Below, in pieces: positions 29,148 through 38,097 of a stretch of 64,000 nt of DNA. Positions within the stretch are counted from its first letter, which is position 1. Each line of letters opens with the position of its first letter. The DNA comes from Marinobacter lipolyticus SM19 (GTDB lineage: Bacteria > Pseudomonadota > Gammaproteobacteria > Pseudomonadales > Oleiphilaceae). Below the pieces are notes generated by a model. It saw nothing but the letters and a program-made list of their open reading frames with translations. It made no database searches and was not told the DNA's origin. The stretch covers positions 949,164 through 1,013,163 of the forward strand of contig NZ_KE007306.1 in assembly GCF_000397065.2 (NCBI RefSeq), read 5' to 3'. A program made the position numbers and the translations under genes.

Positions 29148-30953
29148 ATGAGTAACGCGAAGAAAATCGAAGTCACCGATGTCATCCTGCGCGACGCGCA
29201 CCAGTCGCTGATCGCCACCCGCATGCGCACCGAAGACATGCTGCCGATCTGCGACAAACTCGATCAGGTGGGCTACTGGTCCCTGGAAGTCTGGGGCGGC
29301 GCGACCTTCGATGCCTGCGTGCGCTTCCTCAAGGAAGACCCCTGGCAACGTCTGCGGAAACTGCGCGAGGCCCTGCCCAATACCCGCCTGCAAATGCTGC
29401 TGCGGGGGCAGAACCTGCTGGGCTACCGCCATTATGCCGACGATGTGGTGGAAGCGTTTGTGCAGAAAGCGGCGGACAACGGCATCGACGTGTTCCGGGT
29501 GTTCGACGCCCTGAATGACCTGCGCAATATCGAAACCGCCATGAAGGCGGTGAAAAAAGCCGGCAAGCACGCCCAGGGCACCATCTGCTACACCACCAGC
29601 CCGGTTCACACACCAGCCCTGTTCGTGCAGCAGGCGAAAGACATGCAAGCCATGGGGGCGGACTCCATTGCCATCAAGGACATGGCCGGCCTGCTGACAC
29701 CCTATGCGACCTACGATCTGGTGAAGGCCATCAAGGCGGAAGTGGATCTGCCACTGGTCGTGCACAGCCACGCCACCTCCGGCCTGGCCCCGCTGTGCCA
29801 GCTCAAGGCCGTTGAGGCCGGAGCCGACCGCATCGACACCGCCATCTCGTCCTTTGCCTCTGGCACCAGCCATCCGGCGACCGAGTCACAGGTGGCAGCG
29901 CTGAAAGGCACCGACTACGACACCGGCCTGGACCTGGTGCTGTTGAGCGAGATCGCCGATTACTTCCGGGACGTGCGCAAGAAATACCACCAGTTCGAAA
30001 GCGAGTTCACCCGCGAGGACGTCTCGGTACAGATTAACCAGGTGCCGGGCGGTATGATGTCCAACCTGGCCAACCAGCTCAAAGAACAGAACGCGCTGGA
30101 TCGCATTCGCGACGTGTTCGATGAAATCCCACGGGTGCGGGAAGACCTTGGGTTCCCGCCACTGGTCACACCCACTTCGCAGATTGTCGGCACCCAGGCA
30201 GTCTACAATGTACTGGCAGGCCAGCGTTACAAGACCATCACCAACGAGGTCAAACGTTACCTGCAAGGCGGCTACGGCCAGCCACCAGCAACGGTGAATG
30301 CCGACATCCAGAAGAAAGCGATCGGGAATGAATCCGTCAACGACGGACGCCCGGCTGACCTGCTTAGTCCCGAGCTGAATAAATTGCGAGAGGACATTGG
30401 TAGTCTGGCGAAGTGCGAAGAAGATGTGCTTACCTATGCCATGTTCCCGGACCTTGGGCGCGAGTTCCTGCAACAACGTCAGGACGGCACCCTGAAACCG
30501 GAAGAATTGCTGCCTGCCGAACAAAAAGGCAAGGACCGCATGGGCACGGCGGTCGCGACTGAGTTCCGCATTGATGTACATGGCGAGACATACGAAGTGG
30601 CGGTTACCGGGGTAGGCGCTACCGGTGCCGGCAAGCGCAAGCTGTACCTGTCCCTGGACGGTATGCCCGAGGAGGTGGTATTCGAATCCCTGAACGAATA
30701 CGTCGCCGAGGGTGGTAGCGGCCGTAAACGGGCAACAGAGCCGGGCCATGTCACCACCACCATGCCCGGCAATGTCGTGGATGTGCTGGTGAAAGAAGGT
30801 GATAAAGTCACCGCGGGTCAGGCGGTACTGGTTACTGAAGCCATGAAAATGGAAAGCGAGGTCAACTCCAGCGTCGATGGCACGGTACAGGCAATTCATG
30901 TGACCAAGGGTGACCGCGTCACTCCTGGGGAAATTCTGATCGAGATTGGCTGA
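29148..30953 (+). CDS. pycB: Pyruvate carboxylase subunit B (carboxyltransferase and biotin carrier)
   Basis: This subunit transfers CO2 from biotin to pyruvate, forming oxaloacetate. The 601-residue protein has an HMGL-like TIM barrel carboxyltransferase domain (VILRDAHQSL with metal-binding H-S-H in VVHSHATSG), a conserved C-terminal assembly domain, and a biotinyl domain with the E-A-M-K-M-E-S motif near residue 567. AGGAGG precedes the ATG at 29148; an upstream frame overlapping pycA is rejected. The sequence is also like oxaloacetate decarboxylase alpha, but no beta or gamma membrane subunits are nearby and pycA is adjacent. Confidence 0.9.
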   Translation: MSNAKKIEVTDVILRDAHQSLIATRMRTEDMLPICDKLDQVGYWSLEVWGGATFDACVRFLKEDPWQRLRKLREALPNTRLQMLLRGQNLLGYRHYADDVVEAFVQKAADNGIDVFRVFDALNDLRNIETAMKAVKKAGKHAQGTICYTTSPVHTPALFVQQAKDMQAMGADSIAIKDMAGLLTPYATYDLVKAIKAEVDLPLVVHSHATSGLAPLCQLKAVEAGADRIDTAISSFASGTSHPATESQVAALKGTDYDTGLDLVLLSEIADYFRDVRKKYHQFESEFTREDVSVQINQVPGGMMSNLANQLKEQNALDRIRDVFDEIPRVREDLGFPPLVTPTSQIVGTQAVYNVLAGQRYKTITNEVKRYLQGGYGQPPATVNADIQKKAIGNESVNDGRPADLLSPELNKLREDIGSLAKCEEDVLTYAMFPDLGREFLQQRQDGTLKPEELLPAEQKGKDRMGTAVATEFRIDVHGETYEVAVTGVGATGAGKRKLYLSLDGMPEEVVFESLNEYVAEGGSGRKRATEPGHVTTTMPGNVVDVLVKEGDKVTAGQAVLVTEAMKMESEVNSSVDGTVQAIHVTKGDRVTPGEILIEIG

Positions 30954-30967
30954 CAGAGGGAATCAAT

Positions 30968-31630
30968 ATGGAACATATCGTTCGCGGTGTGCTGGATTTT
31001 CGGGAAAACGTCTATCCCGAGCGCAAGGACCTGTTCGGTGCCCTGGCAGACGGCCAGAGCCCGGAGGTACTGTTTTTTACCTGCTCGGATTCACGCATAG
31101 ACCCTAACTTGCTGACGGGGTCCAATCCGGGAGATCTGTTCATCTGCCGCAACGCCGGCAATATTATCCCACCTCACAGCAATGAGACCGGAGGCATGAC
31201 CGCCTCCATCGAGTACGCAGTGGCGGTGCTCAAGGTCCGTCACATCATCGTCTGTGGCCATACCGACTGCGGCGCGATCAAGGGCGCATTGGATGTCGGC
31301 GCACTGAAGGGCCTGCCCCACGTCAAGGAATGGCTGGGGCATTGCCGCTCAGCCATGGAAATTGTCCGGGAACGCCACAACATTGCCACCGATGCCTGCC
31401 TCGACAGCCAGTATCTGAACGAGGCGATCGAGGAGAACGTTCTGCAGCAGGTCCAGCACCTGCGCACGCATCCAGCGGTGGCCGCCAAGCTGGCGACCCA
31501 CAAAGTACAGATTCACGGCTGGGTGTACGACATCAAATCCGGAGAAATCCGCTGTTGCGGCCAGGACAGCCTGGAGTTCAAGAAGTTCGATGACTTCTAT
31601 GCCGACATTATCAATCGTGTCAGGAAGTAA
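30968..31630 (+). CDS. Beta-class carbonic anhydrase
   Basis: This enzyme interconverts CO2 and bicarbonate. The 220-residue product has the beta-class zinc ligands Cys39, His98 and Cys101 (in TCSDSR and CGHTDCG) and the Asp41-Arg43 dyad. GAGGGAATCAAT precedes the ATG, only 14 bases after pycB, so it is probably in the pyc operon. The context suggests it supplies bicarbonate for pyruvate carboxylase; that functional link is inferred from the operon, not from the protein itself. Confidence 0.93.
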   Translation: MEHIVRGVLDFRENVYPERKDLFGALADGQSPEVLFFTCSDSRIDPNLLTGSNPGDLFICRNAGNIIPPHSNETGGMTASIEYAVAVLKVRHIIVCGHTDCGAIKGALDVGALKGLPHVKEWLGHCRSAMEIVRERHNIATDACLDSQYLNEAIEENVLQQVQHLRTHPAVAAKLATHKVQIHGWVYDIKSGEIRCCGQDSLEFKKFDDFYADIINRVRK

Positions 31631-31657
31631 GACCAACCGTACAATGACGTGCTACAG

Positions 31658-31685
31658 AAAAGCCCCTGAAGTCAGGGGCTTTTTT
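31658..31685. terminator. Intrinsic terminator after the carbonic anhydrase gene
   Basis: AGCCCCTGA pairs with TCAGGGGCT around a two-base loop, with four A before and six T after. It separates the convergent pyc operon and the long minus-strand envelope operon, and could serve both. Confidence 0.85.
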
Positions 31686-31711
31686 ATACCCGGCCCTGAA
31701 TTTCACGACCA

Positions 31712-32389
31712 TCAAATCCGAAACCAGTTCCGCTTGATCGCTTCATATTCCTCCCTGCTGATTACCCCATCCTCCGATAACCGACGCATTTCTGCTACGG
31801 CGACGGGGATTCGCTGCCGGCCCGCAGGCAAGACTCGCTGGGCACTGGCAATACTGGTCGCCAGTTCCTCGATAAAAGCATCCGCTCGCACCTTATCCGG
31901 CAGCCCTGCGTCCAGCCGGAACACGACCACATCACTATTGAGCGCAAGGAACTCAAAATAGTGCTCACGCAGCTGTAAAGCGATGACCATCAGCATCAGT
32001 GCGGTGGCAATCGGCGGGACCAGCCACAAAGGATCTGTTGGTAGCAATGAGAACAGTGCCAGCGGGATGGTCATCAGACTGGCGGCAGCCAGCCAGAACC
32101 GCGGTTTATAATCCCGGACCTCCCTCGGTGACTGCTCCACAAAGGCAAGGTCGATCACCGCCTCGGGCAGCGGCCGTTGCTTGTGGTAAGCCTTGATGGC
32201 CAGGAAGTGCCGGTTAAAACGCGTGAATACGGTTCCGGTTTTACGACGCGCATTGACCTGGCGGAACCGGCTGTCTGCTTTCCAGGAATCCCGCTGCGGA
32301 ACACCCCATCCCGGTCGTTCAAGCTCAAGATCCGGCAGGACCCAGTGGTCAAGGTTGATGGTTTCTGTCTGGTTGCTAGCCACTGTCAC
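31712..32389 (-). CDS. Small membrane protein with a SHOCT-like C-terminus
   Basis: I do not recognise a named family for the full 225-residue protein. It has an N-terminal soluble part (1-95), two adjacent membrane segments (about 99-117 and 119-138) and a cytoplasmic C-terminal part. The last 25 residues (M-R-R-L-S-E-D-G-V-I-S-R-E-E-Y-E-A-I-K-R) look like a SHOCT domain, a short motif often at the end of bacterial membrane proteins. It starts at a GTG with AAGGAAATC upstream and follows the haem lipoprotein gene after 15 bases, so it is probably the last gene of the large operon. Confidence 0.75.
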   Translation of the reverse strand: MTVASNQTETINLDHWVLPDLELERPGWGVPQRDSWKADSRFRQVNARRKTGTVFTRFNRHFLAIKAYHKQRPLPEAVIDLAFVEQSPREVRDYKPRFWLAAASLMTIPLALFSLLPTDPLWLVPPIATALMLMVIALQLREHYFEFLALNSDVVVFRLDAGLPDKVRADAFIEELATSIASAQRVLPAGRQRIPVAVAEMRRLSEDGVISREEYEAIKRNWFRI

Positions 32390-32404
32390 GGTTGATTTCC
32401 TTTA

Positions 32405-35323
32405 TTATTCTTCCGGGAATTTGAATTCCGCGGGATCGTTGAACAGGTGTGCGCCACTGTCGAGCCACTCGGCAATCAGACGCAGCTCAGCCCTGCTCAG
32501 CATGCCCTGATGACTCTGCCGGATAGCGTCGGTGCCCTCCACTTCCACCTCGTACTCGTCATCGTCCGTGTCATTGTCAAAGAGACTGAAGAAGCGGGCA
32601 CTGGCGATAGCACCGCGGGCACTCATCAGGCGCCGGCTGAAGCAGGTTCCCGGCTCGTGCTCGACACTCAAATCCCCTTCTACGCCGTTGGGGCATGCGC
32701 CGTCGACATCCGGATCGGCGATTTCCACCCACTCGCCATTTTCCTGTTTCAGGTAGTAGTCCGGTTTGAATAACTCGACGTAAGATTCCAGCTGCCGCCC
32801 ATCCCAGGACGCATGGCCGTCTCCAAGCATCAGTCCGGTACCCGGGCCACCGCCGCCACCACCTTCCGGGCAGGACTTGGACTCGGCCGCACGGTGGCAG
32901 TTCTGACAGGAAGTGATGGCATTGTTGTCGTTGGGGTTCACCCGGCATGCATTCCAGATCGGCTGGATGTGCTCCTGATAGTTGATGGTGGCCTTGCACT
33001 CCGGGGTCCAGTTGGTGAGACAGGACGGATCGTCAGTCGGGACCAGCGTCGTCAGGCCCGCGTACGGAACGTCAAACGCCAGCGAGTCATCGGGCGGATT
33101 GTTCCAGAAATCCTCGTAACTCAGGTTGTCTGCCCAGGTCGTGGGCAGGTAGCCCAGCGAATCCGCCAGGGCTTCAGCCATAGTGTCCTTCCAGTTCTGC
33201 GCGATAATTGTCGGGTTGGCGTTGGGGAATGGCATGGCATCACCGGGCGCACCCGGGTTGGCGGATGCCAACTCCACATCGGTGCGGGCGTGGGGGATGT
33301 CGAGCTCGGGATCATGGCAGCCGTAACACTTGAGTATCTCCCCATCCTCCAGCAGCAACGAATTGGGGTGCTGGGTCAGGTAATTGTAGTTGTACTGGTC
33401 AGCGGCAATCAGGTCGACGCGTTTACCGTACTTGTTCACCACTTCGAAGGTGAAGCTGGTCTCCGCCGGCACTTTCACCATGGCCGAGCCATCGGGTTCA
33501 ACCATAGCGTAAGACAGCACGTCGTACAGACCACGCCCCCCGGAACCCAGAATTGGAGTCAGTCCCAGCGGCGGCCGCGAGCCATCGCTGGGGTTGAGGA
33601 TTTCATCGGTGAGTATCGCCTGTTCCAGTTCCGGCGGAATGCTGCGTTTTCCCAGTACACGGATAAAGCGTTCGGAGCGGTCATCGGGCCGGGTCAGGGA
33701 GAGATCGCGGCGAGTCTCGATACCCCCATCCCAGAGGGCCGCCATGTCGGTGCCGTCCCGGTCATACACACTGCGTATGTGGAACACCGCCGTATTGTCC
33801 TCCAGATTCAGGTCATTCCGGTTGCCGGTGTAGGGCTGCGCCAGATCATTCCGGCTGGCAATCACGATGTCGGTATAGAGTGCCCGCTTGTGGCCACGCA
33901 CCACTGGTAATCGGGTGTTGTCAGAAGGGTCCACCATCCAGATGCCGTATTGCGGTTCGCCCAGATTCTCCACCGTGGACGCCCCTTCGCAGACGGCGCT
34001 GATGTTTTCATCCTTCACAAGGCACTGGGCCCAACTGGCCAGCAGTCGGCCACTGCCATCGCCATAAGGAGCGACGGCACTGTACCAACCAGACGGCGAT
34101 ACCTGCTTGGGGTAAAAGTTGACAAGGCCGGGGGTCATGGATTCTTCGGCCTCGCCAATGACACTCTCGTCAATCGGCTGATCCACCGCAAAGAAGTTCT
34201 TGCTGTTGATCTTGACCACATCGCCACCGTAGTTGGGGTTGTAGATGTGGCGCATGATGGTGATCAGGTTGCCGTCATCCAGCGGGATCGGGTCCATGTA
34301 GTGAATGAAGGAGGCGTCGGAAAACTCCTCGCTGAGGCTGCCAAAATAGCGGTGCACGTTGCCACCGCTGGGGGTGATGCGGTACATGCTGAGCACGTCT
34401 TCCACGAATACCCGCTCGCTCTCCACCTCACCGGCCACCGAGGCGCCACATTTGTCCTCTTCGGTCCATTCCTTTGGCTCTTCCAGTCCCGGCGGGAAAC
34501 CGTTGCCATTACCCTGACCGTATCCGCCGCCGTGGGGGTGGGTATTGAAGTTGGGGTCGTCGATGTTCTCCAGCGTACAGTCCTGAAGGGTCTCGTACAG
34601 CCGACCGAAACGGATGAACACGACATGGCCGTCATTCATGGTGTTCGGCTCGATGTCATGGAACTCACCAAAGGTGATCTGGGCAAGGTTGGAACCATCA
34701 CGGCTGACCAGATGCAGCAACGAGGCCGGTTCATTGAAATCTGCCAGGTACTCGCGCAGGTCCAGCAGGCGCCAGTCCCCCCGGCCGTGCTGCCGCGAAG
34801 AGGAAAACACGATGCGCCCTTCGTTGGTGTATGCCGGATTGGTATCCTGACCGGCATTGGCCATATCGTCATCCGCGAAGATGCGGCGCACCCGGCCACT
34901 GGCGAAGGTATATTCGTAGATATTCCAGGTATTGTGGGCCGTGTTGTTGGCCGGACCATGGGCGGCGAACACCATGCGTTCACCGTCAGGGGACACGTCC
35001 ACGTCCTTGACGTCGTAATGGCGGCTACCGAAGTAGCCGGTCAGGATATCCTTCTCCGCCGAACTCAGGGCGATACGATCACGAACCATCAATCGGGCAC
35101 CCGGATTAAAGGCGTATGGGTCACGGGGGTCCAGCGGCGGTCTGGCATCAATGGAAGAGGCTTCGCCCATGTCCGGGTAGTCCCGCACCACATAGGCAAA
35201 AGGCTGGTCAGACATCATGCTCTGCTCATTGTCGCTTAGCTCGCCTTCAAAGCATCCACCGAGCCCCAGGAACGCAATACCAACCAATCCCAGGCCGATA
35301 ACTCGCTTGCGCAATGTATTCAT
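32405..35323 (-). CDS. Large lipoprotein with two c-type haem motifs (HzsA-like)
   Basis: The 972-residue precursor has a signal peptide with lipobox L-G-G-C (Cys24), so it should be anchored in the outer or inner membrane facing the periplasm or outside. Residues 100-640 look like a beta-propeller with PD40-like strands (for example DVSPDGERMVFA and GRIVFSSSRQHGRGDW). Two CxxCH haem c sites follow, CYGCH at 666-670 and CQNCH at 806-810, the second after an E-H-I-Q-P-I-W segment typical of cytochrome c domains. The layout recalls proteins related to hydrazine synthase alpha subunit, but function here is unknown. The start at 35323 has GAGAGG six bases upstream. It follows the TonB-like gene after 35 bases. 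Confidence 0.8.
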   Translation of the reverse strand: MNTLRKRVIGLGLVGIAFLGLGGCFEGELSDNEQSMMSDQPFAYVVRDYPDMGEASSIDARPPLDPRDPYAFNPGARLMVRDRIALSSAEKDILTGYFGSRHYDVKDVDVSPDGERMVFAAHGPANNTAHNTWNIYEYTFASGRVRRIFADDDMANAGQDTNPAYTNEGRIVFSSSRQHGRGDWRLLDLREYLADFNEPASLLHLVSRDGSNLAQITFGEFHDIEPNTMNDGHVVFIRFGRLYETLQDCTLENIDDPNFNTHPHGGGYGQGNGNGFPPGLEEPKEWTEEDKCGASVAGEVESERVFVEDVLSMYRITPSGGNVHRYFGSLSEEFSDASFIHYMDPIPLDDGNLITIMRHIYNPNYGGDVVKINSKNFFAVDQPIDESVIGEAEESMTPGLVNFYPKQVSPSGWYSAVAPYGDGSGRLLASWAQCLVKDENISAVCEGASTVENLGEPQYGIWMVDPSDNTRLPVVRGHKRALYTDIVIASRNDLAQPYTGNRNDLNLEDNTAVFHIRSVYDRDGTDMAALWDGGIETRRDLSLTRPDDRSERFIRVLGKRSIPPELEQAILTDEILNPSDGSRPPLGLTPILGSGGRGLYDVLSYAMVEPDGSAMVKVPAETSFTFEVVNKYGKRVDLIAADQYNYNYLTQHPNSLLLEDGEILKCYGCHDPELDIPHARTDVELASANPGAPGDAMPFPNANPTIIAQNWKDTMAEALADSLGYLPTTWADNLSYEDFWNNPPDDSLAFDVPYAGLTTLVPTDDPSCLTNWTPECKATINYQEHIQPIWNACRVNPNDNNAITSCQNCHRAAESKSCPEGGGGGGPGTGLMLGDGHASWDGRQLESYVELFKPDYYLKQENGEWVEIADPDVDGACPNGVEGDLSVEHEPGTCFSRRLMSARGAIASARFFSLFDNDTDDDEYEVEVEGTDAIRQSHQGMLSRAELRLIAEWLDSGAHLFNDPAEFKFPEE

Positions 35324-35358
35324 CACATACCTCTCTATTACCCGGACCGCCGTGCTGG

Positions 35359-36312
35359 TCAACCGGGCATGAAATCAAACTTGTAGTTAACAGGCGTAGC
35401 GGCTACGTCCTCCGGACCGAAGGAAATCATCTGTATCCGCGCCAGCAACTTGGTCTCCAGCGTCTTGTCGCCGAGTTGGCTGTCCACCAGCTTGATGCTG
35501 GAGATACTGCCGTTGGGCTGGATCACAATGTGGAATACAAACTTGCCCTTCACGTTCGGGTTGCTTCGCAGTGCACGGTTATACAGGGCATAGATCGCCC
35601 CCTTGTGCTGTTCGAAAACCCGCCGGATGGATTCCATGTCCCGACCACCGTCCACCGTGGAACGATGGGAACCGCCGCCGCTGCCCGAGCCGCCGCCAAC
35701 GCCGGTGCCGCCAGTACCGCCCCCGATGGGACTTTCCACCGCTGTGGAGGAGTGGCTGGCAAGCTGGGTACCGGTTCCGGTGCTGTTCATCTCCGAGCTG
35801 TTCACACCACCACTGGTTTTGGTCGCCGACGTTGCACCCAGGATCGAACGGGCCGCCCTGGCAGCTGCACCTGTCGCCACGTTGGTGTTCCGGGCCTGCA
35901 ACTTCGCCACATCGACGGAGCTGCGAAGCGAGGACAACTCATCGGAGAAGGCCGCAACGCCCATGGTGGAGACCTTTTTCCGGGCCGCCTGCACTTCTTT
36001 CCTGGGGGCCGGTTTCGGCGCTGTCTCTTTCTTCGGCTTGGGTTGTTCGCTGACTTCCTCCTTCACCGGTTCCGGTGGTGGAGGCGGCGGCGCAACCTTG
36101 CGCTGTTCGACCAGTACTTTCGCCAGGGCCGGTGGAATACGCTCCTTCTCTTCCCGCTCAATTTCCGGCAAAGGCAGCCAGGGAAACACCAGAGCGAACA
36201 GCAGAAACAACAAGCCCAGGCGCTTGAGGATGCGCTTGAACCGGCTGTCTTCTTCCGCACTGGCGTCCCAGGGAAGGGCAAAATCGTAGGGTGTCGTTGT
36301 TAATGTTGTCAT
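35359..36312 (-). CDS. TonB-like protein with AgmX/PglI-type C-terminal domain
   Basis: The 317-residue protein has one N-terminal membrane helix (about 31-48), a proline-rich stretch with seven consecutive prolines (75-80 region) and Lys/Glu-rich spacer, a Gly/Ser-rich linker (about 197-215), and a TonB-like C-terminal domain (226-317) containing F-E-Q-H-K-G-A-I-Y-A-L-Y-N-R and G-K-F-V-F-H-I-V-I-Q-P-N-G. Such C-terminal domains occur in the Myxococcus gliding proteins GltG and GltJ. It would span the periplasm and transmit work from the ExbB/ExbD motor encoded just upstream. It follows the second ExbD gene after 14 bases. Confidence 0.85.
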   Translation of the reverse strand: MTTLTTTPYDFALPWDASAEEDSRFKRILKRLGLLFLLFALVFPWLPLPEIEREEKERIPPALAKVLVEQRKVAPPPPPPEPVKEEVSEQPKPKKETAPKPAPRKEVQAARKKVSTMGVAAFSDELSSLRSSVDVAKLQARNTNVATGAAARAARSILGATSATKTSGGVNSSEMNSTGTGTQLASHSSTAVESPIGGGTGGTGVGGGSGSGGGSHRSTVDGGRDMESIRRVFEQHKGAIYALYNRALRSNPNVKGKFVFHIVIQPNGSISSIKLVDSQLGDKTLETKLLARIQMISFGPEDVAATPVNYKFDFMPG

Positions 36313-36326
36313 TTAATGCTCCCGGA

Positions 36327-36833
36327 CTAGGCGCCGCCTCCGGCCACTCGTGAAACGGCGAGGGAGAGATCCCGGTAATTGGCCTTGGCGCAGGTCAACA
36401 TGACGCGCTTGAGAATCTCGTACGGCACTTCCTGGTCGCCCAGGATGGTCACCGAACGACCGAGGACTTTTTCTTCTTCCGTCAACTCTGTGCGCTTGGA
36501 AGCCAGGAAACCCAGTTCCTGCTGCAGGCCGGCAATCAGCCCGTTTCCGTTCACCACATCTTCCATGGTGGCGACTGGCCGACCATCCACCAGGATGTCT
36601 TCGTCGGTGATCAATACCGTGGTGGTTTCACTGGGCTCCACCTGGGCAGTGGAATCCGGCAGGGTGAGGTCTTTGTTCACCTTGAGGATTTCGTTACTGC
36701 CCGAATTCAGCAGCAGGAAGAAAACCAGGATGGTGAAAATGTCCATCAGCGACACCAGGTTCAGCTTGGCCGGTTTCATGAACTGCTTGTGCTGGCCCTG
36801 AAGGCTGAATGACGTCAGTTTCTGGTCGATCAT
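36327..36833 (-). CDS. ExbD/TolR-type motor protein, with the conserved aspartate
   Basis: The 168-residue product has one membrane helix (about 27-45) and a periplasmic domain, as in ExbD, TolR and AglQ/AglS. The helix carries S-L-M-D-I-F with Asp31 at the position of the proton-carrying aspartate of ExbD. These proteins pair with ExbB-type partners to form proton-driven motors. Its ATG overlaps the stop of the first ExbD gene by four bases (ATGA), so the two are translated together. Confidence 0.9.
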   Translation of the reverse strand: MIDQKLTSFSLQGQHKQFMKPAKLNLVSLMDIFTILVFFLLLNSGSNEILKVNKDLTLPDSTAQVEPSETTTVLITDEDILVDGRPVATMEDVVNGNGLIAGLQQELGFLASKRTELTEEEKVLGRSVTILGDQEVPYEILKRVMLTCAKANYRDLSLAVSRVAGGGA

Positions 36834-37357
36834 GACTTCCCTCCCTTCTTCGGCGCGTCGCCCAGGGAAATTTCCGGGAACAACTCAACGTCCACCTCGT
36901 CGGCCACTACCACGGTCTTCGCCGAACGCAGGGCGTCCATGGTGGACACCAGTGACTGGTAGCTGACGCCGGCTTCGGACAACAGCAGTGCGTCGCGCTT
37001 GTCGACGTTGCTGGCCGCCAGCTTGCGCTTGATTTCCTGCAGCACGGTGGAGAGGGTCTTGAAGTCGTGACGAGTGTCTTCAGGTTCCTCACCCTCGATG
37101 TTGTCGATGGTCTTCACCAGGCGACCGCTGGGGTAGTAGACCTCAATAGCGGACTCCCGCAGCACCACTTCCAGCTGGCGGTTTTTCTCTGCACTGGCGG
37201 TCTGCGCACCGGTCAGGTCCGGCAGATTCAGTTCCAGGATGGCAATGTGATTGAACACCATGCTCATCAGCAGCACCGGCACCAGCACGATCATCAAATT
37301 CATGAACGCAGTGATATCGATGTCGGCTTCTTCGAGCTCTCTTCGCTTGGAAAACAT
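36830..37357 (-). CDS. ExbD/TolR-type motor protein, with Asn in place of the key aspartate
   Basis: This 175-residue protein has one membrane helix (about 17-36) and a periplasmic domain. Without gaps, D-I-D-I-T-A-F-M-N-L-M-I-V-L aligns with the ExbD consensus D-I-N-V-T-P-F-I-D-V-M-L-V-L, placing Asn20 where ExbD has its essential aspartate. It may therefore be a structural rather than proton-carrying partner. I choose the ATG at 37357; the frame opens 18 codons higher, inside the ExbB gene. It lies 19 bases after the ExbB-type gene. Confidence 0.88.
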   Translation of the reverse strand: MFSKRRELEEADIDITAFMNLMIVLVPVLLMSMVFNHIAILELNLPDLTGAQTASAEKNRQLEVVLRESAIEVYYPSGRLVKTIDNIEGEEPEDTRHDFKTLSTVLQEIKRKLAASNVDKRDALLLSEAGVSYQSLVSTMDALRSAKTVVVADEVDVELFPEISLGDAPKKGGKS

Positions 37358-37376
37358 AGTTTCACACCACTGTTGT

Positions 37377-38042
37377 TCAGGCGTCTGACTCGCGTGTTGC
37401 CACGGATGCACGGTTGCTGCGGACGATGGAGTTGAGGAACTTCACGCCGGCCATCTCGATGCTTTCAACAATCTCCAGTGTCTTGTTCTGCAGCAGCGAG
37501 TGGATCAGCAGCAGTGGAATGGCGGCCATCAGGCCGAACGCCGTGGTGTTCATCGCCACCGAGATGGACTGGGACAGCAGGGTGGCCTTGTCGGCAGGAT
37601 CGGCATTGGCCACCGCAGTAAAGGCGGCAATCAGGCCGATGATGGTACCGAGCAGGCCCAGCAGGGTAGCGATGTTCGCCAGGGTGGACAGGTAATTGGT
37701 GCGCTTGGACAGCCGGGGGATGCTCTCCATTACACCTTCCTGCATGGCAGCGTGGATATCGTCACGACGAGGAGACGAACGCTTGGTGTCCAGTGCCACG
37801 GACAGCAGACGGCCAATGGCGGAACCGTTGCCTTGAGCCGCTGTCTCGGCCTGATCAAACTGCTTTTTATCCACCAGCGGAAGCAATTCCGAGTAGGCTG
37901 CCCGGTTGGCATGATAGGCGCGCTTGAGGAAGAACCAGCGTTCCACTGCAATCGCCAGCCCGACCATCAGTATCAAGGCGATCGGAAGCATAAACGCACC
38001 GCCATCCTGGAAAAAAGAAACGATTGTTGAATAAAGGTTCAT
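37377..38042 (-). CDS. MotA/TolQ/ExbB-type proton channel protein
   Basis: The 221-residue protein shows the three membrane helices of the family: about 17-38, 117-140 and 163-186. The last two contain the conserved small and polar residues (T-L-L-G-L-L-G-T-I-I-G-L and A-M-N-T-T-A-F-G-L). It should form the stator core with the two ExbD-type proteins encoded right after it. One ExbB and two ExbD proteins is the composition of the AglR-AglQ-AglS motor of Myxococcus, whereas a classic TonB system has one ExbD. Confidence 0.92.
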   Translation of the reverse strand: MNLYSTIVSFFQDGGAFMLPIALILMVGLAIAVERWFFLKRAYHANRAAYSELLPLVDKKQFDQAETAAQGNGSAIGRLLSVALDTKRSSPRRDDIHAAMQEGVMESIPRLSKRTNYLSTLANIATLLGLLGTIIGLIAAFTAVANADPADKATLLSQSISVAMNTTAFGLMAAIPLLLIHSLLQNKTLEIVESIEMAGVKFLNSIVRSNRASVATRESDA

Positions 38043-38097
38043 GGTCTACACCCCACAGCTAGCTATTTGATTGGTTTGTGTGTTTCTGCTTGTTGGC

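Noticed and set aside
29148..30953. Oxaloacetate decarboxylase alpha subunit
   Set aside because: No beta or gamma membrane subunits nearby; a biotin carboxylase gene is directly upstream, which fits pyruvate carboxylase.
35359..38042. Ordinary TonB-ExbB-ExbD system for iron uptake
   Set aside because: There are two ExbD proteins, the TonB-like protein has an AgmX/PglI-type end, and no TonB-dependent receptor or siderophore gene is present.
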